DNA of 12,231 nt from DATAAM01 sp036260075 (GCA_036260075.1 DATAAM010000030.1:1-12231); one strand, 5' to 3'; positions 1-6,041 are shown, counted from the stretch's first letter. The notes: a model not told the origin generated them from the sequence alone. Numbers and translations: made by a program.

Positions 1-737
1 ACCGTGGGCGACTTCATCGACGGCACGATGGCGATCACCCGATCGAGGTCGTCGGTGGAGACGTTCAGCTTCACCAGCACCTTGCCCCGGGCCTCGAGCG
101 CACCCTGGAGCAGCGTGAGGATCTGCCCCATGGCGTGGCGCTTCTCGGGGTTCTCGCAGGAGGTCGGGTTGGCGATGAGCTCGGTGTACGACACCAGCAC
201 CGTGTCGACGATCTTCAGGCCCGCCGCTCGCAGGGCCCGGCCCGTCTCGGTGATCTCCACGACAGCGTCCGCGATGTCGGGCACCTTGGCCTCGGTGGCG
301 CCGTACGACAGCGTGACCTCGGCCCGCACGCCCGCCTTCTCCAGGAACCGCTTGGTGAGCTCGGGGTACTCGGTGGTGACCCGCACGCCGTCGGGCAGGT
401 CCTCCACCCGCTCCACAGGCGAGTCCTCCGACACCGCCAGCACCACGCGGATGGGGCGGGCGGTCGCCTTCGAGTAGTGGAGCTCGCCCAACGTGACCAC
501 CTCGCTGGCCGTCTCCTCCACCCAGTCGCGGCCGGTGATGCCGAGGTCGAACAGCCCGTCGGCCACGTAGCGGGGGATCTCCTGCGGCCGCAGGATGCGC
601 ACGTCGACGATGCGAGGGTCTTCGATCGTGGCCTTGTAGTCGACCGACGACGAGCGGCTCACGGCCAGGTCGGCGGCCTCGAACAGCTCGAGGGTCGCTC
701 GTTCGAGCGAGCCCTTGGGCAGCACCAATCGGAGCAT
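1..737 (-). CDS. hisG: ATP phosphoribosyltransferase, long form (3' end cut by window)
   Basis: HisG catalyses the first, feedback-controlled step of histidine synthesis, joining PRPP to ATP in the cytoplasm. 245 codons are visible. Seen: a start reading MLRLVLPKGSLE, the GLFDLGITGRD motif near residues 61-71, and a PRPP-loop region (YGATEAKVPDIADAVVEITE, about 147-166). After about residue 207 a further segment, LQGALEARGKVLVKLNV to PSMKSPTV, matches the C-terminal regulatory HisG_C domain. It is therefore the long, self-sufficient form that needs no HisZ, and roughly 40 residues should lie beyond base 1. The ATG shares one base with the ribH stop (TGATG at 739-735), so translation is probably coupled. 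Streptomyces usually has hisE between ribH and hisG; there is none here. Identification is confident; only the end is missing. Confidence 0.96.
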   Translation of the reverse strand, partial: MLRLVLPKGSLERATLELFEAADLAVSRSSSVDYKATIEDPRIVDVRILRPQEIPRYVADGLFDLGITGRDWVEETASEVVTLGELHYSKATARPIRVVLAVSEDSPVERVEDLPDGVRVTTEYPELTKRFLEKAGVRAEVTLSYGATEAKVPDIADAVVEITETGRALRAAGLKIVDTVLVSYTELIANPTSCENPEKRHAMGQILTLLQGALEARGKVLVKLNVSTDDLDRVIAIVPSMKSPT

Positions 738-1195
738 CAACGTTCCTTCACCAGCGTGGCCATCTCGATGGCGACCTCAGCGGACTCCACACCCTTGTCG
801 ATGCGCTCCTCGGCCTGCTCGACATTTTCGGTGGTGAGCACGCCGAACACGCAGGGCACGCCGGTGTCGAGCTGCACGCGCATCAGTCCCGCGGCGCACT
901 CCCCCGCCACGTAGTCGAAGTGGGGCGTGTCGCCCCGGATGACGGCGCCCAGTGCGATCACGGCGTCGACGTCGTCGCGCCGGGCGAAGTGCTGCGCGGC
1001 CAACGGGATCTCGAACGCCCCCGGCACCCATGCGACGACGGGCTCGGGCGCGCCGTGCTTCTCCAGCGCGGTGACGGCGCCTTCGAGCAATCGCTCGGTG
1101 ACGAAGTCGTTGAACCGCCCGCAGACGATGGCGACGCGCACGCCTCGGCCGTCGAGGTCGACCCCGCTACCGCGGCTCTTGGACGGCGTGCTCAT
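737..1195 (-). CDS. ribH: 6,7-dimethyl-8-ribityllumazine synthase
   Basis: RibH condenses 5-amino-6-ribitylamino-uracil with 3,4-dihydroxy-2-butanone 4-phosphate to give lumazine, the penultimate riboflavin step. Family members form pentamers or 60-meric shells. The protein is 152 residues, normal for the family. Seen: RFN at 27-29, VPGAFEIP at 57-64, GAVIRGDTPHFDYV at 83-96 with the catalytic His at 92, and FGVLTTENVEQAEER at 117-131 with the phosphate-binding Arg at 131. The frame is open further upstream, but homology starts just after the ATG at 1195. That ATG has a GGAAGGA ribosome-binding site 4 nt away, inside the end of ribBA. The first 29 nt overlap ribBA, and the stop overlaps the hisG start. 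Function is certain from the motifs. Confidence 0.97.
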   Translation of the reverse strand: MSTPSKSRGSGVDLDGRGVRVAIVCGRFNDFVTERLLEGAVTALEKHGAPEPVVAWVPGAFEIPLAAQHFARRDDVDAVIALGAVIRGDTPHFDYVAGECAAGLMRVQLDTGVPCVFGVLTTENVEQAEERIDKGVESAEVAIEMATLVKER

Positions 1196-2402
1196 CGAGT
1201 CCTTCCAACAGGTGGCCCATGCGCTCCCGCTTCGTGCGGAGGTAGTGGATGTTCTCCGGGTTGGGCGTGGACTGGAGCGGCACCCGCTCCACGATGTCGA
1301 GCCCGAACCCTTCGAGGCCACCGTACTTGGCCGGGTTGTTCGTCATCAGCCTCATCGTGGTGATGCCGAGGTCGACGAGGATCTGGGCGCCGATGCCGTA
1401 CTCGCGGCTGTCGGCGGGCAGCCCCAGCTGGAGGTTGGCGTCGACGGTGTCGTGGCCCTGCTCCTGCAGGGAGTACGCCCGCAGCTTGTGGCCGATGCCG
1501 ATGCCCCGCCCCTCGTGGCCGCGGAGGTAGACGACGGCGCCTTGGCCCTCCCGGGCGATGCGCTCCAGCGCGGCGTCGAGCTGCGGGCCGCAGTCGCAGC
1601 GCAAGGAGCCGAAGACGTCGCCGGTGAGGCACTCGCTGTGCACGCGGACGAGCACGTTCTCCTCACCCGAGATGGCGCCCTTCACGAGGGCGAGGTGGTG
1701 CTCACCGTCGAGCAGCGACTCGTACGCGAAGCAGGAGAACTCGCCGTACGGCGTGGGGATGCGGGCCTCGGCGATGCGCTTCACCAGCTTTTCGTTCTGA
1801 CGGCGATAGCGGATGAGGCCGGCGATCGAGATCAGCAGAAGCTCGTGCTCCTCGGCGAAGCGCTCGAGCTCGGGCAGCCGGGCCATGTCGGTCTTCTTCT
1901 CGTCGACGACCTCGCACAGCACGCCCGCCGGGTAGAGGCCTGCCATCCGGGCCAGGTCGACGGCGGCCTCGGTGTGACCCGCCCGCTTGAGCACGCCGCC
2001 GGGGGCGTAGCGCAGCGGGAAGATGTGGCCCGGCCGGGCGAAGTCGTCGGCTCTCGCCTCGGGCGAGATGAGCGCCTGGATGGTGGCGCAGCGGTCGTGG
2101 GCGGAGATGCCCGTGGTGGTGCCGTGCCGGTAGTCGACGCTCACCGTGAAGGCCGTGCGCTGGGCCTCCGTGTTGTGCCTGACCATGAGCGGCAGGTCGA
2201 GCTCGTCGAGCCGCTCCGGGAGCATGGGCATGCAGATCACGCCTGAGGTGTGCTGGAGGAAGAAGGCGATCTTCTCGGGCGTGGCCGCCTCGGCGGCCAT
2301 GATCAGGTCGCCCTCGTTCTCGCGGTCCTCGTCGTCGACCACCACGACGATCTCTCCACGGCCGACGGCGACGATGGCGTCCTCGATCGATGCGAACGGC
2401 AT
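1167..2402 (-). CDS. ribBA: Bifunctional DHBP synthase / GTP cyclohydrolase II
   Basis: RibBA supplies both precursors of riboflavin. The N-terminal half makes 3,4-dihydroxy-2-butanone 4-phosphate from ribulose-5-phosphate; the C-terminal half opens GTP. Length is 411 aa, typical of the fusion. RibB half (about 1-200): acidic loop DDEDRENEGD at 23-32, RHGTTTGISAHDR at 92-104, GHTEA at 142-146 and CE at 163-164. RibA half (about 210-400): zinc cysteines 258, 269 and 271 in HSECLTGD...RCDC, EGRGIG at 297-302, the nucleotide region DTVDANLQLG at 318-327, and LMTNNPAK at 352-359. Both active sites look intact. The loop after CE reads VVDEKKTDMAR, where many homologues have a DG-containing loop. 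It starts 3 nt after the ribE stop and overlaps ribH by 29 nt. Confidence 0.97.
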   Translation of the reverse strand: MPFASIEDAIVAVGRGEIVVVVDDEDRENEGDLIMAAEAATPEKIAFFLQHTSGVICMPMLPERLDELDLPLMVRHNTEAQRTAFTVSVDYRHGTTTGISAHDRCATIQALISPEARADDFARPGHIFPLRYAPGGVLKRAGHTEAAVDLARMAGLYPAGVLCEVVDEKKTDMARLPELERFAEEHELLLISIAGLIRYRRQNEKLVKRIAEARIPTPYGEFSCFAYESLLDGEHHLALVKGAISGEENVLVRVHSECLTGDVFGSLRCDCGPQLDAALERIAREGQGAVVYLRGHEGRGIGIGHKLRAYSLQEQGHDTVDANLQLGLPADSREYGIGAQILVDLGITTMRLMTNNPAKYGGLEGFGLDIVERVPLQSTPNPENIHYLRTKRERMGHLLEGLDEHAVQEPR

Positions 2403-2405
2403 GGC

Positions 2406-2975
2406 TCAGGCACCCCTTTCCGGGAGCAGGCGCTCGACGTACTTGGCCAGCACGTCGACTTCGACGTTCACCCTGTCGCCGGCTCCCTTGGAGCCCAGCG
2501 TGGTGACCGCCATGGTGTGCGGCACGACGGCCACGGTGAAGCCGTCGGGCAGGGTCTCCACCACCGTGAGGCTGCAACCGTCGACGGTGATCGACCCCTT
2601 GGGGACGACGTAACGGGTGAGGTGCGACGGGATGCGCACGCGCAGGTCGGGCGCAGGCGTGACGATCTCGCCTACCCCGTCGACGTGGCCTTGGACCACG
2701 TGGCCCCCCAGTCGGTCGACGGGGCGCACGGGCCGTTCCAGGTTGACGGGATCGCCCGGCCCCAGGTCGGCCAGGTTGGTGCGGCCCAGCGTCTCCTCCA
2801 CGGCGTCGGCCGCCCACGTGTCGCCGTCGAGGGCCACCACGGTGAGGCAGCACCCGTTCACGGCGATGGAGTCGCCGACCTTCGCGTCCTGGGTGACGAC
2901 GGTCGCCTCGAACACGAAGCGCCCGCCCTCCCGCGAGCGGACCCGGCCCAGCTCCTCCACGATGCCGGTGAACAT
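2406..2975 (-). CDS. ribE: Riboflavin synthase, alpha subunit
   Basis: This enzyme dismutates two molecules of 6,7-dimethyl-8-ribityllumazine into riboflavin and the pyrimidine that RibH re-uses. The 189-residue protein shows the diagnostic start MFTGIVEELG and two tandem lumazine-binding barrels, about 1-90 and 91-185. Repeat signatures are VNGCCLTVV at 39-47 and VDGCSLTVV at 131-139, with GGHVVQGHVDG at 90-100 opening the second barrel. The ATG at 2975 is chosen because MFTGIV is the invariant family start and a strong purine-rich site (GGAAGGGGGG) lies 5 nt upstream. It follows ribD after a 76-nt gap containing two hairpins and precedes ribBA by 3 nt. Some actinobacterial annotations call this gene ribC; the function is the same. 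Confidence 0.96.
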   Translation of the reverse strand: MFTGIVEELGRVRSREGGRFVFEATVVTQDAKVGDSIAVNGCCLTVVALDGDTWAADAVEETLGRTNLADLGPGDPVNLERPVRPVDRLGGHVVQGHVDGVGEIVTPAPDLRVRIPSHLTRYVVPKGSITVDGCSLTVVETLPDGFTVAVVPHTMAVTTLGSKGAGDRVNVEVDVLAKYVERLLPERGA

Positions 2976-2996
2976 CAGCGCCCCCCTTCCCGTTCC

Positions 2997-3036
2997 GGCA
3001 CCGGGATCGGGCCACCAGTGGCCGGATCCTGGTGCC
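2997..3036 (-). promoter_or_regulatory. Long imperfect hairpin in the ribD-ribE gap
   Basis: Arms 2997-3015 and 3018-3036 are inverted repeats with only two mismatched positions (3003/3030 and 3009/3024). They give a stem of about 18 bp closed by a tiny CTGG-type loop at about 3015-3018. In the minus transcript it lies after the ribD stop and ends just before the purine-rich ribosome-binding site of ribE. No U-tract follows it, so it is not a classical intrinsic terminator. It may act as an attenuator, an RNA-processing site or a stabilising stem. The arms are seen directly; the role is inference. Confidence 0.55.
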
Positions 3037-3037
3037 A

Positions 3038-3053
3038 GACCCCCCGCGGGGTC
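3038..3053 (-). promoter_or_regulatory. Short GC hairpin at the ribD stop
   Basis: A perfect 6-bp stem (gacccc 3038-3043, ggggtc 3048-3053) with a 4-nt loop overlaps the ribD stop codon at 3054-3052. It stands directly beside the larger hairpin at 2997-3036, so the two form a tandem pair in the ribD-ribE transcript. Role unknown; it could help pause RNA polymerase or define an RNA end. Confidence 0.4.
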
Positions 3054-4014
3054 ACAGCTCGACCTCCACCCGCAGGTCGTCGCCCACCCGCTCGACGGCC
3101 ACGATCCGGCCCCGCCACACGTCGTCGACGGTCGGTGCGCCCGGGCCTGCGAACAGGCCGCGGGCGTCGTCGCCGCCGAACAGCGCGGGGGCCAGGTAGA
3201 CGACGTAGCGATCGACCAGGCCCGCGCTGTGGAAGGCGTGTGCGACGGCCGCGCCGCCCTCCACCAGGAGCTGCACGACTCCCCGGCTGCCGAGGTCGTC
3301 GAGGACGGCCCCGAGGTCTCCCTCCACTTCGAGCGCCGGGTGGACCTTGGCGCCCTCCGGGGCTCGGCCGAGCACCACCCGCAGCGGGTCGCGGCCCTCG
3401 GCCCCCCGCACCGTGAGCGATGGGTCGTCCGCCCGCACGGTGCCCGCCCCCACCAGCACCGCATCGCTCTCCGCCCGCAGGCGGTGGGCGTCGGCCCGGG
3501 ACGCTTCGCCGGTGATCCACTTGCTGCTGCCGTCGGGGGCAGCGGTGCGGCCGTCGAGGGTGGCGGCCAGCTTCAGCACCACCCAGGGCCGGCCGGTGCG
3601 CCGGTGCTTGAGGTACGGCGCCAGCTGGGCCCGTACCTCGTCCTCGCACACGCCGACGACGACGTCGATCCCCGCAGCCCGCAGGGCGGCGATCCCGCGG
3701 CCTCGCACCCGCGGGTCGGGGTCCTCGACGCCGACGACCACGCGACGGACGCCCGCGGCGGCGATGGCGTCCGCGCAGGGCGGCGTGCGGCCGTGGTGGG
3801 CGCACGGCTCGAGGGTGACCCAGAGCGTGGCGCCCCGGGCTCGCTCGCGGGCGGCGGCGAGGGCCACCGCTTCCGCATGCAGGCCGCCCGGCGGCTGCGT
3901 GGCCCCTTCGTGGCCGGTCGAGAGCACGCACCCGACCCACGGGTTCGGCGAGGTGGTGGCGCGAACGGAGGCGGCCAGCTCGATCGCACGCCGCATCCGT
4001 CCTTCGTCGTCCAT
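3052..4014 (-). CDS. ribD: Bifunctional riboflavin deaminase/reductase
   Basis: RibD deaminates and then reduces the pyrimidine product of GTP cyclohydrolase II, the second and third steps of riboflavin synthesis. 320 aa. Deaminase domain (about 1-140): TSPNPWVGCVL at 21-31, HAE at 46-48 (zinc His46, catalytic Glu48), and LEPCAHHGRTPPC at 68-80 giving zinc Cys71 and Cys80. Reductase domain (about 143-320): KLAATLDGRTA at 148-158, DGSSKWITG at 161-169, DAVLVGAGTVRADDP at 184-198 and VEGGAAVAHAF at 251-261. The frame is open upstream to 4122, but family homology begins at the ATG at 4014. That start has no good Shine-Dalgarno; a TAGACT box 11 nt upstream suggests a very short leader. It heads the riboflavin operon and is transcribed divergently from the sigma gene. 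Confidence 0.96.
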   Translation of the reverse strand: MDDEGRMRRAIELAASVRATTSPNPWVGCVLSTGHEGATQPPGGLHAEAVALAAARERARGATLWVTLEPCAHHGRTPPCADAIAAAGVRRVVVGVEDPDPRVRGRGIAALRAAGIDVVVGVCEDEVRAQLAPYLKHRRTGRPWVVLKLAATLDGRTAAPDGSSKWITGEASRADAHRLRAESDAVLVGAGTVRADDPSLTVRGAEGRDPLRVVLGRAPEGAKVHPALEVEGDLGAVLDDLGSRGVVQLLVEGGAAVAHAFHSAGLVDRYVVYLAPALFGGDDARGLFAGPGAPTVDDVWRGRIVAVERVGDDLRVEVEL

Positions 4015-4025
4015 CTTGACCGACC

Positions 4026-4031
4026 AGTCTA
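4026..4031 (-). promoter_or_regulatory. Candidate -10 box for the rib operon
   Basis: On the minus strand TAGACT fits the actinobacterial TANNNT -10 pattern and ends 11 nt before the ribD ATG. This would place the RNA start only a few bases from the ATG and would fit the absence of a ribosome-binding site. No convincing -35 element is visible at the usual spacing, so the call is tentative. Confidence 0.35.
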
Positions 4032-4045
4032 GTTTTTGCCTCGAT

Positions 4046-4061
4046 TCCGGCGACAGCCGGA
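4046..4061. promoter_or_regulatory. Small perfect inverted repeat between ribD and the sigma gene
   Basis: tccggc and gccgga are perfect inverted arms around a 4-nt spacer (gaca) in the 106-bp divergent intergenic region 4015-4120. It could be an operator for either promoter or a small hairpin in the leader of the sigma gene. Such short GC palindromes also arise by chance in this genome, so confidence is low. I see no FMN-riboswitch-like sequence in the region. Confidence 0.25.
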
Positions 4062-4120
4062 CAGGAGCGCAGACGATATGTGGCGAATGCTCCCTCTTAC
4101 ACAAGGGGGGGAGCCCGATC

Positions 4121-5245
4121 ATGCACGCCTACCCGGCCGAGGGGTCAACCGGGGACGACGACGCCGCGTTCGCAGCCATCTGCGAGCAACACCGAGCACG
4201 CCTGGTGGCGTACTGCCGACGGCGACTGGGCACGCCCCACGACGCCGAGGACGCCGCCCACGAGGCGCTCGTGCGGGCCTACCGGGCCATGGAGGGCTTC
4301 GACCACTCCACCGATGCATGGCCGTGGCTGCGCACGATCGCCGGCCGCGTGTGCACCGACATGCAGCGCCGAGCGGCGCGGGCGCCGGCTCCCGGCTTCG
4401 TAGACGGGTACGCTGCCGACGACGTCCACGACGAAGTGGTGAGCCGACTGCGAGCCGACATCGTGGACGACGCCATCGACCGACTGTCACCCCGGTACCG
4501 CTCCGTGCTGTTGCTGCGCGAGTACGGCGGGTGGAGCTACGACGACATCGCCCGCGCCCACGGCAAGTCCCTCTCGTCGGTGCGGTCGATCCTCACCAGG
4601 GGACGCCGTCGGCTGGGCGCCCACGTGGAGTCGATCGCCAAGGCTCGGGGACAGTGGCCCTTGCCCGGGGTGGTGCCGTCGTTGCGGCGCGTCCGCGACC
4701 AGCTCCGGACGTGGCGACACGCCCTCGACCGGTCGGGTTCCCTGTCAATGGCGGCCTACGAGCTGTCGTCGACCGCCGGTCGCATCCTGCTGTCCACGCC
4801 TGCCGTCGCCACGGTCCTCACGCTGTCGTCGTTGACGGCGGTCGGCCAGCGCCACGCGCCCGGCGTCACGGTGGCGCACGCCGCCACGACATCGGCGGCG
4901 GCGCCGGTGGCGGCCGTCGTCGCCGACGTGGAGAAGCCCGCAGTGATCGCGGCGGCGCACGTCAGGGCGAGCAAGGCGACGGCCACGGCGTCGGCCCGGG
5001 CGGAGACGTTCACCCGCCTCGATGCCGACGCCGTCGTCGGGCCTGCTCCCCCGTCGGGCATGCCGCCCGCGGGCGGCACCGCCTCGGTCACACGCGACGA
5101 TGACCACCTCTGGCTGCACTCGGACACGAGGGTGGGCGACACCACGCCCACAACCAGCACAAACATCCCGTGCGCCCATCGACAGGCCATCACAGTGGCC
5201 TGCTCGGTCGTCGGCCTCGCGCTTCGAACCCTCCCCAAGCCCTGA
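4121..5245 (+). CDS. ECF-like sigma-70 family factor with C-terminal transmembrane helix and tail
   Basis: 374 aa. Sigma region 2 is about 17-85 (DAEDAAHEALVRAYR at 41-55, AWPWLRTIAGRVCTDM at 66-81). Region 4 is about 115-168, with LSPRYRSVLLLREYGGWSYD and helix-turn-helix IARAHGKSLSSVRSILTRGR (143-162). Regions 3 and 1 are absent, as in ECF factors. The C-terminal ~200 residues are unusual: a basic linker, one strongly hydrophobic segment at about 221-241, then a low-complexity Ala/Thr/Val-rich tail to about 295, an acidic WLHSD-containing part and a short hydrophobic end (356-368). Topology would put the sigma domain in the cytoplasm and the tail outside. The ATG has a fine AAGGGGGGGAG site 7 nt upstream. 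No anti-sigma gene adjoins it, so the tail may sense or restrain in cis. It is the only plus-strand gene and converges on the secreted-protein gene. The ECF assignment is sound; signal and targets are unknown. Confidence 0.85.
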   Translation: MHAYPAEGSTGDDDAAFAAICEQHRARLVAYCRRRLGTPHDAEDAAHEALVRAYRAMEGFDHSTDAWPWLRTIAGRVCTDMQRRAARAPAPGFVDGYAADDVHDEVVSRLRADIVDDAIDRLSPRYRSVLLLREYGGWSYDDIARAHGKSLSSVRSILTRGRRRLGAHVESIAKARGQWPLPGVVPSLRRVRDQLRTWRHALDRSGSLSMAAYELSSTAGRILLSTPAVATVLTLSSLTAVGQRHAPGVTVAHAATTSAAAPVAAVVADVEKPAVIAAAHVRASKATATASARAETFTRLDADAVVGPAPPSGMPPAGGTASVTRDDDHLWLHSDTRVGDTTPTTSTNIPCAHRQAITVACSVVGLALRTLPKP

Positions 5246-5254
5246 CGCTCAGGG
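5240..5254. terminator. Hairpin holding both convergent stop codons
   Basis: ccctga-cgc-tcaggg is a perfect 6-bp inverted repeat with a 3-nt loop. The TGA at 5243-5245 ends the sigma gene, and the TCA at 5249-5251 is the minus-strand TGA of the small secreted-protein gene. The hairpin reads the same way from both sides and could serve as a compact two-way transcription end. There is no U-tract on either side. The structure is seen; termination is inferred. Confidence 0.4.
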
Positions 5255-5485
5255 CACCTCGACGCACGCCACCGCGACCGCGTGTGTCGTCGCCACGCGC
5301 GAACACGAATGGGTCGTCGGCGGGGCCTCCGCCTCCCCCGTGCAAGCCGCGTCTTCGAGATCGATCGGCTTGGCCTTGACGACGTAACACGTGTGCGCAT
5401 GTCCTTCTGAAGGCACCCACGACAGGCCCGCCGCCAACGAGATCGTGGCGAGGGAGCCCGCGAAGCGCCGCCGTTCCCGCTTCAT
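5249..5485 (-). CDS. Small secreted four-cysteine protein, unknown function
   Basis: 78 aa, not recognised. It has a textbook signal peptide: n-region KRERRR, hydrophobic core FAGSLATISLAAGLSWV (8-24) and a likely cleavage after GHA near residue 30. The mature part would be only about 48 residues with four cysteines (33, 48, 61, 74), enough for two disulfides, plus several His and Thr. The ATG at 5485 is preferred because it gives the signal peptide and has a GGAAGGGG site 5-6 nt upstream; the open frame extends further upstream without meaning. It is transcribed in the same direction as the mogA-type gene 91 nt upstream, but a repeat-rich gap suggests its own promoter. It ends 3 nt from the convergent sigma gene. 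It may be a secreted partner or target of that regulator, but this is speculation. Confidence 0.68.
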   Translation of the reverse strand: MKRERRRFAGSLATISLAAGLSWVPSEGHAHTCYVVKAKPIDLEDAACTGEAEAPPTTHSCSRVATTHAVAVACVEVP

Positions 5486-5507
5486 GTCGACCCCTTCCTG
5501 CTGCGAC

Positions 5508-5577
5508 GCGCTGCTCTGATCACAACTACGTCCGGGGAGTCGAAACGTCGCGGTCTGCGACCGATGATCAGCAGCGC
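5508..5577 (-). repeat. Nested inverted repeats upstream of the secreted-protein gene
   Basis: Outer arms 5508-5522 (gcgctgctctgatca) and 5565-5577 (tgatcagcagcgc) pair over 13 bp with a 2-nt bulge. Inside them a perfect 5-bp stem (gtcgc 5547-5551, gcgac 5557-5561) is present. The structure fills almost the whole gap between the mogA-type stop and the ribosome-binding site of the small gene. It may end the upstream transcript, regulate the small gene as a leader, or bind a dimeric protein. Confidence 0.4.
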
Positions 5578-6041
5578 TAGTGGGGGCGTCCTCCGGCCAG
5601 GAGATCGAGCGCGTGCGGCACCACGTCGAGCACGGCATCGAGGCACTCGACGGCGCCGCCGGTGGAGCCGGGCGTGTTGAGCACGAGCGCAGTGCCGATG
5701 GTGCCCGCCGTGGCGCGGGAGAGGCGACCCAGCGGGTTGGCCAGTCGCATGGCCTCGGCCAACCCCGGCGCCTCGCGGTCGACCGCCGCCCGGGTGCCTT
5801 CGGGGGTGAGGTCGCGCGGCCCGAAGCCGGTGCCGCCGGTGGTGACGACGAGCCCGGCGAACCCGGCGGCGAGGTCGCGCAACGCGTCGGCCACCGACTC
5901 GACGCCGTCGGCCACCACTCGTCGCTCCACCACCTCGTAGCCCGCGGCGGCCAGCCGTTCGGCCAACGCGTCGCCCGAGCGGTCGTCGCGGGTGCCTTCG
6001 ACGACGCCGTCGGAGACGGTCAGGACCTTGGCGCGGAGCAT
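5577..6041 (-). CDS. Molybdopterin adenylyltransferase-like protein (MogA/MoaB family)
   Basis: The family adenylates molybdopterin before molybdenum insertion. 154 aa, a single MoCF-fold domain of normal size. Seen: KVLTVSDGVVEGTRDDRSG at 5-23, the hallmark molybdopterin/ATP loop TTGGTGFGPRDLTPEGT at 67-83, and a C-terminal LNTPGSTGGAVECLDA (121-136) where homologues have PGSP-type loops. The ATG at 6041 lies 22 nt inside the end of rpe, so it is translationally coupled to it. No other molybdenum-cofactor gene is in the window, so the placement is unusual. MogA (active) and MoaB (inactive in some bacteria) cannot be separated safely from sequence alone, so no symbol is given. A role in the cofactor pathway is likely but not proven by context. 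Confidence 0.9.
   Translation of the reverse strand: MLRAKVLTVSDGVVEGTRDDRSGDALAERLAAAGYEVVERRVVADGVESVADALRDLAAGFAGLVVTTGGTGFGPRDLTPEGTRAAVDREAPGLAEAMRLANPLGRLSRATAGTIGTALVLNTPGSTGGAVECLDAVLDVVPHALDLLAGGRPH

Noticed and set aside
1702..3015. Minus-strand open frame of 437 codons spanning ribE and ribBA
   Set aside because: It is a frame-shifted shadow of ribE and ribBA, full of Arg-Gly-Pro runs, with no family motif.
2976..3051. FMN riboswitch before ribE
   Set aside because: Only hairpins are seen. The conserved FMN aptamer blocks are not recognisable and the 76-nt space is too short for the full aptamer.
2250..3416. Long plus-strand open frames opposite the rib genes and elsewhere (for example 927-2246, 2250-3416, 6697-8313, 9830-11929)
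   Set aside because: They lie exactly antisense to genes with full family motifs, have Arg/Gly/Pro/His-rich low-complexity translations and no recognisable domains. They are typical stop-poor shadows in very GC-rich DNA.
3347..4120. Upstream extension of the sigma-factor frame to 3347
   Set aside because: It would run antisense to ribD with no sigma-like sequence. The ATG at 4121 has a strong ribosome-binding site.
5486..5576. tRNA-like cloverleaf from the nested stems
   Set aside because: There is no T-loop (GTTCGA-type) sequence in the right place, no anticodon arm of proper size and no plausible acceptor stem.
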